A stretch of 27,038 bases of DNA from Verrucomicrobiaceae bacterium (GTDB lineage: Bacteria; Verrucomicrobiota; Verrucomicrobiae; Verrucomicrobiales; Akkermansiaceae): NCBI GenBank assembly GCA_003820635.1, contig RPOS01000036.1:1-27038 (forward strand), given 5' to 3'. Every line of letters begins with the position of its first letter. Positions within the stretch are counted from its first letter, which is position 1. Under the pieces are notes generated by a model. That model saw only the letters and a program-made list of their open reading frames with translations, had not been told where the DNA came from and did no database searches. The position numbers and the translations under genes were made by a program. Of this stretch, positions 1 to 7,256 are shown piece by piece.

Positions 1-134
1 GCAGCGGCAGGTGCTCCGGCAGGGGCGGGTGCTTCTCCGGGCACAGGCACGCCGGGTGGCACGCCGGGCGGCTGCTGGGCGGTTGCTGCCAGGCAACCTA
101 GGAGGAACAGGGCGATGAAACGGGAGCGGGACAT
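1..134 (-). CDS. gspD: Probable secretin GspD, N-terminal fragment (cut by window edge)
   Basis: Only the first 44 codons are in the window. The product begins MSRSRFIALFLLGCLAATAQ, a clear export signal with a basic start and hydrophobic core, followed by a Pro/Ala/Gly-rich stretch. Cleavage could follow ATA by signal peptidase I; LLGC also resembles a lipobox, so a lipoprotein is possible. No secretin domain is visible. The gspD call rests on position: it is the last visible gene of a minus-strand type II secretion cluster running gspG to gspM, where the outer-membrane secretin is the expected missing gene. It begins 37 bases after the preceding gene and is probably co-transcribed. It could be another exported protein. 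Confidence 0.5.
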   Translation of the reverse strand, partial: MSRSRFIALFLLGCLAATAQQPPGVPPGVPVPGEAPAPAGAPAA

Positions 135-171
135 GGAGAGAGGGAATGGATTGAGAATGGCTGGCCGATTT

Positions 172-783
172 CTAACGGAGGTTGCGGCGGTCCGGACGTG
201 CTGTGGGCAGGACGGGTTGACCCGGCTGCTGCTGCGGCCGGGCTTGAGGTGTGGGCGGCGTAGGTGGTGGGACGACGCGCGGCCGCGGCTGGCGCTGGGG
301 TGGTTGGCCGGGTTGCTGCGGGACGGGCTGCGGCTGGACTCCCGGCGGGAGATTCGGCTGCGGCGCGGCGGCGGGCGGCGGCGTGAGGGTCAGCAGGGAT
401 TCATCGAAGGCGACGGAGTCGGTGACGGAGCCGGATGACATGCGGACGACGGTTCCGAGTGGTTCGCCGGGCTTGCGGGTGACGGCCAGAATCTTGAAGC
501 CGCCGCTGGGTTTGTCCGAATCGACGGTGATGCGCTCACCGGGTTTTTTCTTGTTGAGCAGTGTGACGCGGTAGCCGCCGGAAATCGGCGAGACGCCGGC
601 GAGGGCGTAGTCTTTGAGCGGGTTGGCCTCCGGGCCGGCCTCTGCCGGTGGTGGCTTGGAGGTGAAGGGTGAGTTCATCCAGAGGCCGCTGTACTTGGTG
701 AGGGGTGCCTTTCTCGGCAAGTCCGCCGCAACCCAGCCGGTGAGAGCGGGCAGGATGAGCAGCATGCGAAGCGCGAATGGCAT
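172..783 (-). CDS. Exported proline-rich protein of the type II secretion cluster, possible GspC-like role
   Basis: A 203-residue protein with an N-terminal signal or anchor (MPFALRMLLILPALTGWVAA). A compact central region, about residues 55-130, includes YRVTLLNKKKPGERITVDS and looks beta-rich, like the periplasmic homology-region domains of GspC and PilP. From about residue 135 the chain becomes a low-complexity tail rich in Pro, Gln and Arg. The gene sits between gspM and the putative gspD, where a pilotin-like or GspC-type linker between inner-membrane platform and secretin would make sense. That role is inferred from position and domain style; I do not recognise the family. The ATG at 783 lies 47 bases after gspM, across an AT-rich repeat. 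Confidence 0.6.
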   Translation of the reverse strand: MPFALRMLLILPALTGWVAADLPRKAPLTKYSGLWMNSPFTSKPPPAEAGPEANPLKDYALAGVSPISGGYRVTLLNKKKPGERITVDSDKPSGGFKILAVTRKPGEPLGTVVRMSSGSVTDSVAFDESLLTLTPPPAAAPQPNLPPGVQPQPVPQQPGQPPQRQPRPRVVPPPTPPTPQARPQQQPGQPVLPTARPDRRNLR

Positions 784-801
784 GGGCGGAGAGGATTAAG
801 C

Positions 802-831
802 GAAAATTTTGAAATTTGAAATTTGATTTTT
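802..831. repeat. AT-rich heptamer repeat in the gspM downstream gap
   Basis: GAAATTT occurs twice in tandem (811-817, 818-824), followed by the variant GATTTTT (825-831) and preceded by GAAAATTTT. This is the most AT-rich spot in an otherwise GC-rich operon. It fills most of the 47-base gap between gspM and the next gene and touches the gspM stop codon. Function unknown. Confidence 0.6.
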
Positions 832-1364
832 CAGGCCGGCGGCAGCGGAACAAACCATTGTTCGATGGTGGCGGTGCAGTCGATCTTGGTGTCGTCCTGG
901 GAATCTGGCGAGAGCCGGATGACGGTGGCGGCGCGGAGTTGCTCGGGGATGTTGAGGCGGTCGAACCAGCGGTAGAGGGCGTCCTCCTTGCCATTCACGG
1001 TGAGTTGGATTTTGGCGCGGTGGAAATGCAGCCCCTCGGCGGAATCCGTGGGCAGGGGTTTCTGGGATTTGATGGTGAGGCCGGCGCTGTTGGCCTCCTT
1101 CTCGCAGAGCTGCTGGAGCTGGGTCTGGACGTCCTGATTGGCGGCGGGCTGTGGTTCATTCTTGGCAAGCCATTCCATTTGGTCGGCCACCTGCTCGCTG
1201 CTGGCGCGGTAAATCTCCGCGGTTTCGAGTTTCTGGCGTGCTTGGGCGAGCTCGCGGTCCGCCTGGAGCCGCTGGGTTTTGAAGAAACCGAAGGCCAGGA
1301 AATTGATCACGAGGAAGCCCGCGGTGGCGAAGAAGATCAGGAGTTTTTTTTCGCGGGGAGACAT
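831..1364 (-). CDS. gspM: Type II secretion inner-membrane protein, GspM-like
   Basis: A 177-residue bitopic protein: a short cytoplasmic start (MSPREKK), one membrane helix at about residues 8-28, a charged coiled-coil region to about residue 75, and a small C-terminal alpha/beta domain ending in a hydrophobic strand. This is the GspM/PilO architecture. GspM partners with GspL in the inner-membrane assembly platform of type II secretion. The gene follows gspL in the operon, which supports the call, since sequence alone in this family is weak evidence. The ATG lies 7 bases from an inverted heptamer array and shows no clear Shine-Dalgarno sequence. PilO-like is the alternative name. Confidence 0.65.
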   Translation of the reverse strand: MSPREKKLLIFFATAGFLVINFLAFGFFKTQRLQADRELAQARQKLETAEIYRASSEQVADQMEWLAKNEPQPAANQDVQTQLQQLCEKEANSAGLTIKSQKPLPTDSAEGLHFHRAKIQLTVNGKEDALYRWFDRLNIPEQLRAATVIRLSPDSQDDTKIDCTATIEQWFVPLPPA

Positions 1365-1371
1365 GGGAGAG

Positions 1372-1447
1372 GTCAGCGGTCAGCGGTCAGCGGTCATTGG
1401 CAAAAATGGGAGCGTAATCTTTTTCCTGATGACTGTTGGCTGATGAC
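1372..1447. repeat. Inverted pair of GTCANNN heptamer arrays (geneless element)
   Basis: The left array at 1372-1399 is GTCAGCG three times then GTCATTG, followed by GCAAAAA. The right array at 1427-1447, read on the minus strand, is GTCATCA, GCCAACA, GTCATCA, followed by GGAAAAA. The two arrays point inward around about 25 bases of unique sequence. The same structure flanks the four-helix-bundle gene between gyrB and gyrA. Here it occupies most of the gspL-gspM gap and ends 7 bases before the gspM start codon. Confidence 0.8.
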
Positions 1448-1494
1448 ACAAGGTGAGTGTGAGGATTAATGCCGAAGTAGCGGTAATTTGTCGC

Positions 1495-2739
1495 TTAGGG
1501 CTGGGAATCGGCGGAGGGGACTTCTGCGCTGAAGACGAATTCCCAGCCACGGGTGGATTGGTTGGGCTCGGGTGTCTGCCAGGTGAAGTGGGCGAGGTCG
1601 TTGTTTTTGGAAAGATTGAGGCTGAAGCCATTGACGGCCTGGAGCTGCGGGGCCTCACCGATGAGCTTGATCTCGGTAGCGCTGATTTCCGCGGTTTTGA
1701 GGCGCAGGCCGCTGTTGGGCGGGATGCAGGAGGCGATGCGCTGGAGGATGTCCACCGGCGAGTGGGTGAGGTCGATGGCATGGGCGAGCTCGTCCCATTT
1801 GGCGATGTGGAGGGCGTAGGACTCGCCTTCCGGGGCGACTTCCTGCGCCTTGGCGAGGAGCTTGCGGGATTCCGCGGAGGTCTGCCAGAGGCCGTAGCCG
1901 AACCAGCCGATCAGGCCGAGGTAACCGAGCACGGAGGCGGCGGCAGCGAGCGTGATGTTGCGGCGGCGCTGGGCGGCGCGGCGGGCGGCGCGGACATCGG
2001 CCGGGAGCAACTTGCTGAGCGGCTCCGGCAGGGCGGGGGCGGGGCGCGGTGAAACTTCCACCGGAATCCGGAATGCGGCTTGGAGCGCGGCCCGGTCCAA
2101 GCCCTCCGAACTGGTCCAGACGATCAGCCGCGTGGGCTCGAAGTGGAGGCCCTGCATCGCCAACTGCATGAGCGAGAGCCGGATTTCACGCGCCAGCGAG
2201 GCGTCTGGATGCGGGGCGTCCACGGCGGTGGCTTGGCAATAAACGAGCTTGCCCTGATGAAAAATGGCGAAGACCCAGCGGCCGAATTCCTGCCAGATGG
2301 CGAGCGCCTCGCCGGCCACGGGCCAGGCGCGGGCGGAGATGTCGAAGCCCTTCGGCCCGCGGGGCGGCAGGTCGCCATCGGCCGGGGAGCGCAGAAAGAT
2401 CGAAAGCAGCGCGGTGTTTTCCGCCTCACGGGCGACGATGAAAACATCGCTGAGCTGGCCGGCCATGGGGTCCGGCCGCAGGCCCAGGCGCTCGGCATGC
2501 AGCGCGGCGAGATCGGGGAAGAGCGCCTCGTCGTCGCTGGTGACGCGCATCGGCACGGCGGTGAGGGATTTCACCGGAAAAAGCATCGTCAGCTCGCCGG
2601 ATGGGATGGCGGTCAGCTCGCCGGCATGGGCGGTGCCACTGGTGCTGTGAAGGGAAAACGCGCCATCCTCCTGGCGGGTCCAGATTTCCCATCCGGATTC
2701 GCCGGGAACGAGAAGCACGTGTTCGGTGGATTTGCTCAC
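1495..2739 (-). CDS. gspL: Type II secretion inner-membrane platform protein, GspL-like
   Basis: A 414-residue protein. The first ~240 residues are soluble and would be cytoplasmic, matching the actin-like domain that in GspL docks the GspE ATPase. A basic patch (RAARRAAQRRR) precedes one membrane helix at about residues 264-286. The remaining ~125 residues form a periplasmic ferredoxin-like domain, as in GspL/PilN. It starts at GTG (2737-2739), overlapping the gspK stop as GTGA, which implies translational coupling. It lies between gspK and gspM, the classical order. Domain layout and position carry the assignment, as GspL sequences diverge strongly. Confidence 0.7.
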   Translation of the reverse strand: MSKSTEHVLLVPGESGWEIWTRQEDGAFSLHSTSGTAHAGELTAIPSGELTMLFPVKSLTAVPMRVTSDDEALFPDLAALHAERLGLRPDPMAGQLSDVFIVAREAENTALLSIFLRSPADGDLPPRGPKGFDISARAWPVAGEALAIWQEFGRWVFAIFHQGKLVYCQATAVDAPHPDASLAREIRLSLMQLAMQGLHFEPTRLIVWTSSEGLDRAALQAAFRIPVEVSPRPAPALPEPLSKLLPADVRAARRAAQRRRNITLAAAASVLGYLGLIGWFGYGLWQTSAESRKLLAKAQEVAPEGESYALHIAKWDELAHAIDLTHSPVDILQRIASCIPPNSGLRLKTAEISATEIKLIGEAPQLQAVNGFSLNLSKNNDLAHFTWQTPEPNQSTRGWEFVFSAEVPSADSQP

Positions 2740-3677
2740 GGGATGATTTCTTCGGTGCGTTCGAGGAGAGCCGGTTTGCCGGTGCGGTTGCGGACGATGG
2801 CGGTGATTTTGCGCTTGGCACCCTCCGCCTGGCCGATGCTTTCGATGCGGGTGGTGGCATCGTTGATGGTGAAACGCCGGGCGAGATCGGGACGACCATT
2901 CATGTCTATGCCCAAAAGATCAAGCGCGGCGGCGGCGTTTTCGAAAGGAACATCGTCTTCGGTATCCCGCTCGCCATCGAGACCGCGGATGGCCTCGGGG
3001 ATGGCCTCGGCCTGCTCGATGCGGCACTCGGCGGCGGCGGCGATGAGCTCGGCGGACGCCTCGTTGAGGTCCAGCGCGCCGCTGCTCAGCACGGTGAACC
3101 ACTCGCGCCAGTCCGGGCGCACGGCTTCCACCAGATCCATGCCGAGCACCAGCCGCATTTCGTTGACGTCGAAAAACGGGCGGTTGAAGGGCTGGTTGAT
3201 GCGGCCAAGTTTCTCATATTGCTCTTTCTCCGCACCGTTGAGGGAAATGTTGTCGTCGGGGTCCATCCAATCGTCGAGGGCGTCGGTGACGGCTTGGGCG
3301 TCCTCGAGCTCGAGCCCCCAATCCATGAAGATGGACAGCAGCAGGGGCTTGTCATCCTGGGCGAGCAGGGTGTTGATGTTGAAGCGGCCGCCCTCGGACA
3401 TGATTTTCACCTCGAAGCCCTCGCCGGTTTCCCCGTTGAGCTGGCGCAGGATCGGGTCCGAGCGTTTCACGGCGGGATTGCAACCGAGGGCGATGCCCAT
3501 TTCCGCCACGTGGCGGGCACGCGAGCCGTGGATCTTGGCGGAGGTGAGCTCCATGTCGAAGGAAATCACCCGCAGCGCCGCCATGCAGGCGATGGCCAGA
3601 ATGGCGATCAGCCAGATCACCGCCAGCAGCGCGGCGCCGCGGCGGGGACGATGGATGATGGGGAAACCGGCGCGCAT
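2736..3677 (-). CDS. gspK: Type II secretion minor pseudopilin GspK
   Basis: A 313-residue protein, close to the usual GspK size. It begins MRAGFPIIHRPRRG followed by AALLAVIWLIAILAI: a prepilin-type leader with the processing glycine at residue 14. The mature start lacks the Glu at position 5 seen in other pseudopilins, as is known for GspK. The large inserted helical domain is present (FNINTLLAQDD, DALDDWMDPDD, FFDVNEMRLVLGMD). GspK caps the pseudopilus tip together with GspI and GspJ and is cleaved by the prepilin peptidase. The start lies 12 bases after the gspJ stop, and the end overlaps the gspL start. Confidence 0.9.
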   Translation of the reverse strand: MRAGFPIIHRPRRGAALLAVIWLIAILAIACMAALRVISFDMELTSAKIHGSRARHVAEMGIALGCNPAVKRSDPILRQLNGETGEGFEVKIMSEGGRFNINTLLAQDDKPLLLSIFMDWGLELEDAQAVTDALDDWMDPDDNISLNGAEKEQYEKLGRINQPFNRPFFDVNEMRLVLGMDLVEAVRPDWREWFTVLSSGALDLNEASAELIAAAAECRIEQAEAIPEAIRGLDGERDTEDDVPFENAAAALDLLGIDMNGRPDLARRFTINDATTRIESIGQAEGAKRKITAIVRNRTGKPALLERTEEIIP

Positions 3678-3689
3678 GAAAGTGGGGAT

Positions 3690-4487
3690 TTATTGCGGTG
3701 GAGTGCCGCCGGGAAGATTCCCGGTGGGAATGTTGATTTGCGGCCCGCCATTTTCACCGCCGGGGGCGTTGCCGGGCGGCGCACCCTGGCCGCTGTTCTG
3801 CATCATGTGCTGCTTGAGCGTCTGGCCAATGAAAGTATCGGGGTTGAGTTTCGGCGGCAGCCAGAAAACCTGCCGGATTTCCTCGCCCTTGGCACCCACG
3901 GCCATGACGAGCTCGAGCTGCAGCGGCAGGCTGCCTTGGATCTCCCAGTCATACTGCCATTCCAGCGAGCGCCCATCGAGTGCCCGCCACTCGAAGTAGG
4001 CGACATCCGTGAGCAGCACGATTTCCGCGAAGGGTTCCTTGTCGAGCGCGCTTTGGCCGAACGTGGACTCGGAGCCTTCGAGGATTTCGTTTTCGTAATA
4101 GCGCAGCACGATGTCCAGAAAACCGCTGCGGCGCCTGACGGTGGAAAGTTGGACGGCCTTGGCGATGCGCTCCTGGCCGCCCCAGGTGAATGCGAGCGGC
4201 ACGTTCTGCAGCGTGAGGTCTGAGAGATAGTGCGCGCCGGAATCCTCCACCTTCAGCTCCAGCCGGGTATTGCCCGGCAGCGAGGAAAAGCGCCGGCTCA
4301 GCAGCTCGAAAAACGCCTGGCGCTCCATTTCCTCGTTCTGTGTGGCCACGATCGTATTGCCCAACGCCAGCGACGTGCGGGCGATGCCGAAAACCATGCC
4401 CACGATGATGGCGAGCAAGCCCATGGCGATCACGAGCTCCAGCAGCGTGAAGCCGGTGCGGCGCAGTCTGGCGGGGCGCGTTCTCAT
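3690..4487 (-). CDS. gspJ: Type II secretion minor pseudopilin GspJ
   Basis: I take the ATG at 4487, giving 265 residues, because it forms an ATGA overlap with the gspI stop and puts the prepilin site near the N-terminus: MRTRPARLRRTG then FTLLELVIAMG, processing after Gly12 with Glu at mature position 5. The hydrophobic helix runs to about residue 38, followed by a beta-rich globular domain. The C-terminus is an unusual tail of about 35 residues rich in Gly, Pro, Asn and Gln. GspJ forms the tip complex with GspI and GspK. A longer ORF extends upstream, but its extra 18 residues lie inside gspI and are unlikely to be used. Confidence 0.88.
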   Translation of the reverse strand: MRTRPARLRRTGFTLLELVIAMGLLAIIVGMVFGIARTSLALGNTIVATQNEEMERQAFFELLSRRFSSLPGNTRLELKVEDSGAHYLSDLTLQNVPLAFTWGGQERIAKAVQLSTVRRRSGFLDIVLRYYENEILEGSESTFGQSALDKEPFAEIVLLTDVAYFEWRALDGRSLEWQYDWEIQGSLPLQLELVMAVGAKGEEIRQVFWLPPKLNPDTFIGQTLKQHMMQNSGQGAPPGNAPGGENGGPQINIPTGNLPGGTPPQ

Positions 4488-4897
4488 GGTTGCTGATACA
4501 TGCGCCCGTAGCGCCAGGTTTCCACGGTGCGATCCTGCCACTGGCCGTTGGCGAACCAGCGGGCCTGGATTTCGATGCGATACATTTCCTGCAAAATCTG
4601 GCCTTCCTCGTTCTCCATGTCATCGATGAGCTCGATGGTGGTGTCCAGCTCGATGCCGGTCTCGCCCACGCTGGTGTTGGTTTTTCCTTCCTCAAGCACC
4701 GGCAAGGAAAGCGTCTCGTCCAGCGCGCTGTCCAGAATGCGGGTGATGCGCAGCTCGCTCTGCGCCAGCGAGGCGGTGGCGGACATCCGGTGCAGGGCCA
4801 CCACAAAGCCGGTGGCGGCCATGCCGAAAACCGCCAGCGCCAGCACCATTTCAAGGAGCAGGAAACCACGGCTGGCGGCATGGACTGCTTGCTTCAT
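4484..4897 (-). CDS. gspI: Type II secretion minor pseudopilin GspI
   Basis: A 137-residue protein with leader MKQAVHAASRG and mature start FLLLEMVLALAVFGM; cleavage is expected after Gly11 and Glu lies at mature position 5. The short globular domain ends in a WRYGRMYQQP strand. Size and position between gspH and gspJ match GspI, which nucleates the pseudopilus tip. Both ends are coupled by 4-base ATGA overlaps: its start with the gspH stop (4894-4897) and its stop with the gspJ start (4484-4487). Minor pseudopilins are hard to tell apart by sequence, so the letter I rests largely on gene order. Confidence 0.85.
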   Translation of the reverse strand: MKQAVHAASRGFLLLEMVLALAVFGMAATGFVVALHRMSATASLAQSELRITRILDSALDETLSLPVLEEGKTNTSVGETGIELDTTIELIDDMENEEGQILQEMYRIEIQARWFANGQWQDRTVETWRYGRMYQQP

Positions 4898-5457
4898 CGG
4901 GCTTCCAGGAAGTTCTCACGGATCGTGGCCGTGAGCGGGTGATAGATGTCTTCCGACCAGCTTTGTTCCAGCGCAAGCCTCACGGAAAGCGGTTCGCACA
5001 GCCCGTCCGGATCGAAGCGCCACACATGCACGGTGTTCTTGCGGGTGGCCAGCCAATCGTTGGAATTCCAGCGCCGGATGGAAACCTGCATGCCGCCCTC
5101 CAACTGGTATTCCCAGCGCTCGCCGCTGTTGGCCTGCACCACGGGCTCGCCGCCGATGCGCCGGCCGCTGACGGTGCGTTTCTCATCGCGCCCGGCCTCC
5201 GCCAGCGGCATCAGCTTCACCACGCCCTCGCGGAATTCCAACGCGTAGGGCGTTTGCAACAGGATGGCGGTGGCGCGGGCGCGCTTGGCGAGCAGTTCGA
5301 TCTCGCCGGAGGCGTTGCGCAGCACCCGCTCGTCCGAGGAATACACCATCAGCCCCACCGCACCGCCGATCACCACCGAGGTGATGGCCAGGACGATGAC
5401 GATCTCGAGCAGTGTGAATCCCCGCAGGCGGCTACTCGTCTTGGCTGCTGAGGTCAT
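4894..5457 (-). CDS. gspH: Type II secretion minor pseudopilin GspH
   Basis: With the ATG at 5457 the product has 187 residues: MTSAAKTSSRLRG then FTLLEIVIVLAITSVV, a textbook class III prepilin signal cut after Gly13, with Glu at mature position 5. The rest is a beta-rich domain (REGVVKLMPL, WEYQLEGGMQVSI) of the GspH type. It overlaps the end of gspG by 26 bases. An in-frame ATG at 5478 would add seven residues and cannot be excluded, as neither start has a strong Shine-Dalgarno sequence. The longer ORF beginning at 5541 lies deep inside gspG and is unlikely. Confidence 0.83.
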   Translation of the reverse strand: MTSAAKTSSRLRGFTLLEIVIVLAITSVVIGGAVGLMVYSSDERVLRNASGEIELLAKRARATAILLQTPYALEFREGVVKLMPLAEAGRDEKRTVSGRRIGGEPVVQANSGERWEYQLEGGMQVSIRRWNSNDWLATRKNTVHVWRFDPDGLCEPLSVRLALEQSWSEDIYHPLTATIRENFLEAR

Positions 5458-5872
5458 CTGGAGTGTTTTCCATCCCATCCGGGCCCTTGCTGAAGATTTC
5501 AAACTCGTTCGCCCGCTTCTTGCCCGGGAAACGGTAGCCATACGGGCTGTCCCACGGGTCCAGCGGGATCTTGCTCATCACCTGCACCCAGCGCCGCGGC
5601 ACGGGCGTGGACGAGGGCTTTTCCACCATGGCCTTGAGCCCTTGCGCGGTGGCGGGAAAGGTTCCCGCATTGAGTTTATACATCGCCAGCGCGCTCTGGA
5701 AGCTCTTGAAGTCGGACTCCACCTGGCGGAGCTTGGCCGCATCCCCGATGCCGCGCATGGCGAAGATCGCGCCACCGAGGATCATGGCGATGATGCCGAG
5801 CACGATGACCATTTCGAGCAGGGTGAAGCCCGCGCGGCGGCGAATGATGGTGTCAGATGGATGGATTTTCAT
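5432..5872 (-). CDS. gspG: Type II secretion major pseudopilin GspG
   Basis: A 146-residue protein, the normal GspG length. The leader MKIHPSDTIIRRRAG precedes FTLLEMVIVLGIIAMILGG, with cleavage after Gly15 and Glu at mature position 5. Hallmarks of GspG follow: ALAMYKLNAGTFPATAQGL, then DPWDSPYGYRFPG, then a C-terminal Asp-rich calcium-binding loop (SKGPDGMENTPDDLSS). GspG is the main subunit of the pseudopilus piston that pushes substrates through the secretin. It is the first gene of this minus-strand operon and sits divergently from the gene at 6016. The ATPase gspE and platform gspF are not in the window. Confidence 0.95.
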   Translation of the reverse strand: MKIHPSDTIIRRRAGFTLLEMVIVLGIIAMILGGAIFAMRGIGDAAKLRQVESDFKSFQSALAMYKLNAGTFPATAQGLKAMVEKPSSTPVPRRWVQVMSKIPLDPWDSPYGYRFPGKKRANEFEIFSKGPDGMENTPDDLSSQDE

Positions 5873-6015
5873 GAAACATTAAGTAGTTGCTGTCCGACGA
5901 CAGCCTCGCAGGGAAATCAACGCCGTGCGATGCAAAAGTTGTCGGGAAATTAGGGAAAAACTCTTCCGCCTTGCCAGCGGAGCGGGTTTCCCTGAGCCTC
6001 GGGCCTGCCCCATTC
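5873..6015. promoter_or_regulatory. Divergent intergenic region between gspG and the 6016 gene
   Basis: These 143 bases separate two divergent genes, so they should hold promoters for the secretion operon (minus) and for the synthase-rnd pair (plus). A perfect small inverted repeat, GCTGTC-CGAC-GACAGC, lies at 5889-5904, near the gspG start, and could be an operator or an mRNA leader hairpin. I see no convincing -35/-10 pair on either strand. Confidence 0.3.
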
Positions 6016-7239
6016 ATGAACAAAGTCCTCATCATCGGCGCCGGCGGAGTCGGCAATGTCGTCGCCCACAAGTGCGCCATGATCCCCGAAGTCTTCGGGG
6101 AAATCACGCTCGCCTCGCGCACGGTTTCCAAGTGCGAGTCCATCGCCGCCAGCGTGAAACAACGCACCGGCCGGACCATCGCCACCGCCCAGGTGGATGC
6201 CGACAATCCCGCCGAAACCGCCGCCCTCATCCGCAAGACCGGCGCGAAGCTGCTCATCAATGTGGCCCTGCCCTACCAGGATCTCGCACTCATGGATGCC
6301 TGCCTCGCCGCCGGTTGCGACTACATGGACACCGCAAACTACGAGCCGAAGGACGTGGCCAAGTTCGAGTATTCCTGGCAGTGGGCCTACCAAGAGCGTT
6401 TTGAGAAAGCCGGGCTCTCCGCGCTGCTTGGCTCGGGTTTCGACCCCGGCGTGACGAATGTTTTCACCGCTTGGGCGCTCAAGCACCATTTCGATGAAAT
6501 CCACACGCTCGACATCATCGATGTGAACGGCGGCAACCACGGCAAGGCCTTCGCCACCAATTTCAACCCGGAAATCAACATCCGCGAGGTCACCGCCGAG
6601 TGCCGCCATTTCGAGGACGGATCGTTTGTCGAAACTCCGCCGATGTCCCTGCATCAATCCTTCACCTGCCCGGACGGCGTCGGCACTTATGAAATCTACC
6701 GGATGTATCACGAGGAGCTCGAATCACTCGTCAAACACATCCCCACGCTCACGCGCGCGCAGTTCTGGATGTCGTTCTCGCCCAACTACCTCAAGCACCT
6801 CGAAGTGCTCGGAAACGTCGGCATGACGCGCATCGACCCGGTCATCTACAACGGTGTGGAAATCATCCCGCTGCAGTTTCTCAAGGCCGTGCTGCCGGAC
6901 CCCGGCGACCTCGGGAAAACCACCAAGGGCAAGACCTGCATCGGCAACATCATCACCGGCCTCAAGGACGGCAAGTTCAAGGCGGTTTACATCTATAACA
7001 TCTGCGATCACGAGGCCTGCTTCGCGGAGGTGGGATCGCAGGCGATTTCCTACACCACCGGCGTGCCCGCCATGATCGGCGCGAAACAAATGCTCGCCGG
7101 AAGCTGGCGCAAACCCGGTGTTTGGAATATGGAACAACATGACCCGGATGCCTTCATGGCCGACCTCAACGCCCACGGCCTGCCATGGCAATGCATCGAG
7201 CTGAACGCCGATCAAGCGGCGACGCTGCAACCAGCCTGA
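6016..7239 (+). CDS. Carboxynorspermidine synthase-like saccharopine dehydrogenase family protein
   Basis: A 407-residue protein starting MNKVLIIGAGGVGNVVAHKCA: a Rossmann fold with the GAGGVG NAD(P)-binding loop at residues 8-13. Further signatures are CDYMDTANYEP, LLGSGFDPGVTNVF and the HGKAFATNFNPEINIREV region typical of carboxynorspermidine dehydrogenase/synthase within the saccharopine dehydrogenase family. Known members condense aspartate semialdehyde with a diamine, using NADPH, to give carboxy(nor)spermidine for polyamine synthesis. The partner decarboxylase gene is not in the window. I chose the ATG at 6016 because the Rossmann motif then begins near residue 4; the longer ORF from 5887 adds an implausible extension. 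rnd follows after 17 bases, probably in the same transcript. Confidence 0.85.
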   Translation: MNKVLIIGAGGVGNVVAHKCAMIPEVFGEITLASRTVSKCESIAASVKQRTGRTIATAQVDADNPAETAALIRKTGAKLLINVALPYQDLALMDACLAAGCDYMDTANYEPKDVAKFEYSWQWAYQERFEKAGLSALLGSGFDPGVTNVFTAWALKHHFDEIHTLDIIDVNGGNHGKAFATNFNPEINIREVTAECRHFEDGSFVETPPMSLHQSFTCPDGVGTYEIYRMYHEELESLVKHIPTLTRAQFWMSFSPNYLKHLEVLGNVGMTRIDPVIYNGVEIIPLQFLKAVLPDPGDLGKTTKGKTCIGNIITGLKDGKFKAVYIYNICDHEACFAEVGSQAISYTTGVPAMIGAKQMLAGSWRKPGVWNMEQHDPDAFMADLNAHGLPWQCIELNADQAATLQPA

Positions 7240-7256
7240 AGCCCCAGCACGCGATA

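Noticed and set aside
2080..4223. Long plus-strand open frames (639 and 540 codons) across the secretion genes
   Set aside because: They are antisense to gspJ, gspK and gspL, which have convincing prepilin and membrane features; long antisense frames are expected at high GC.
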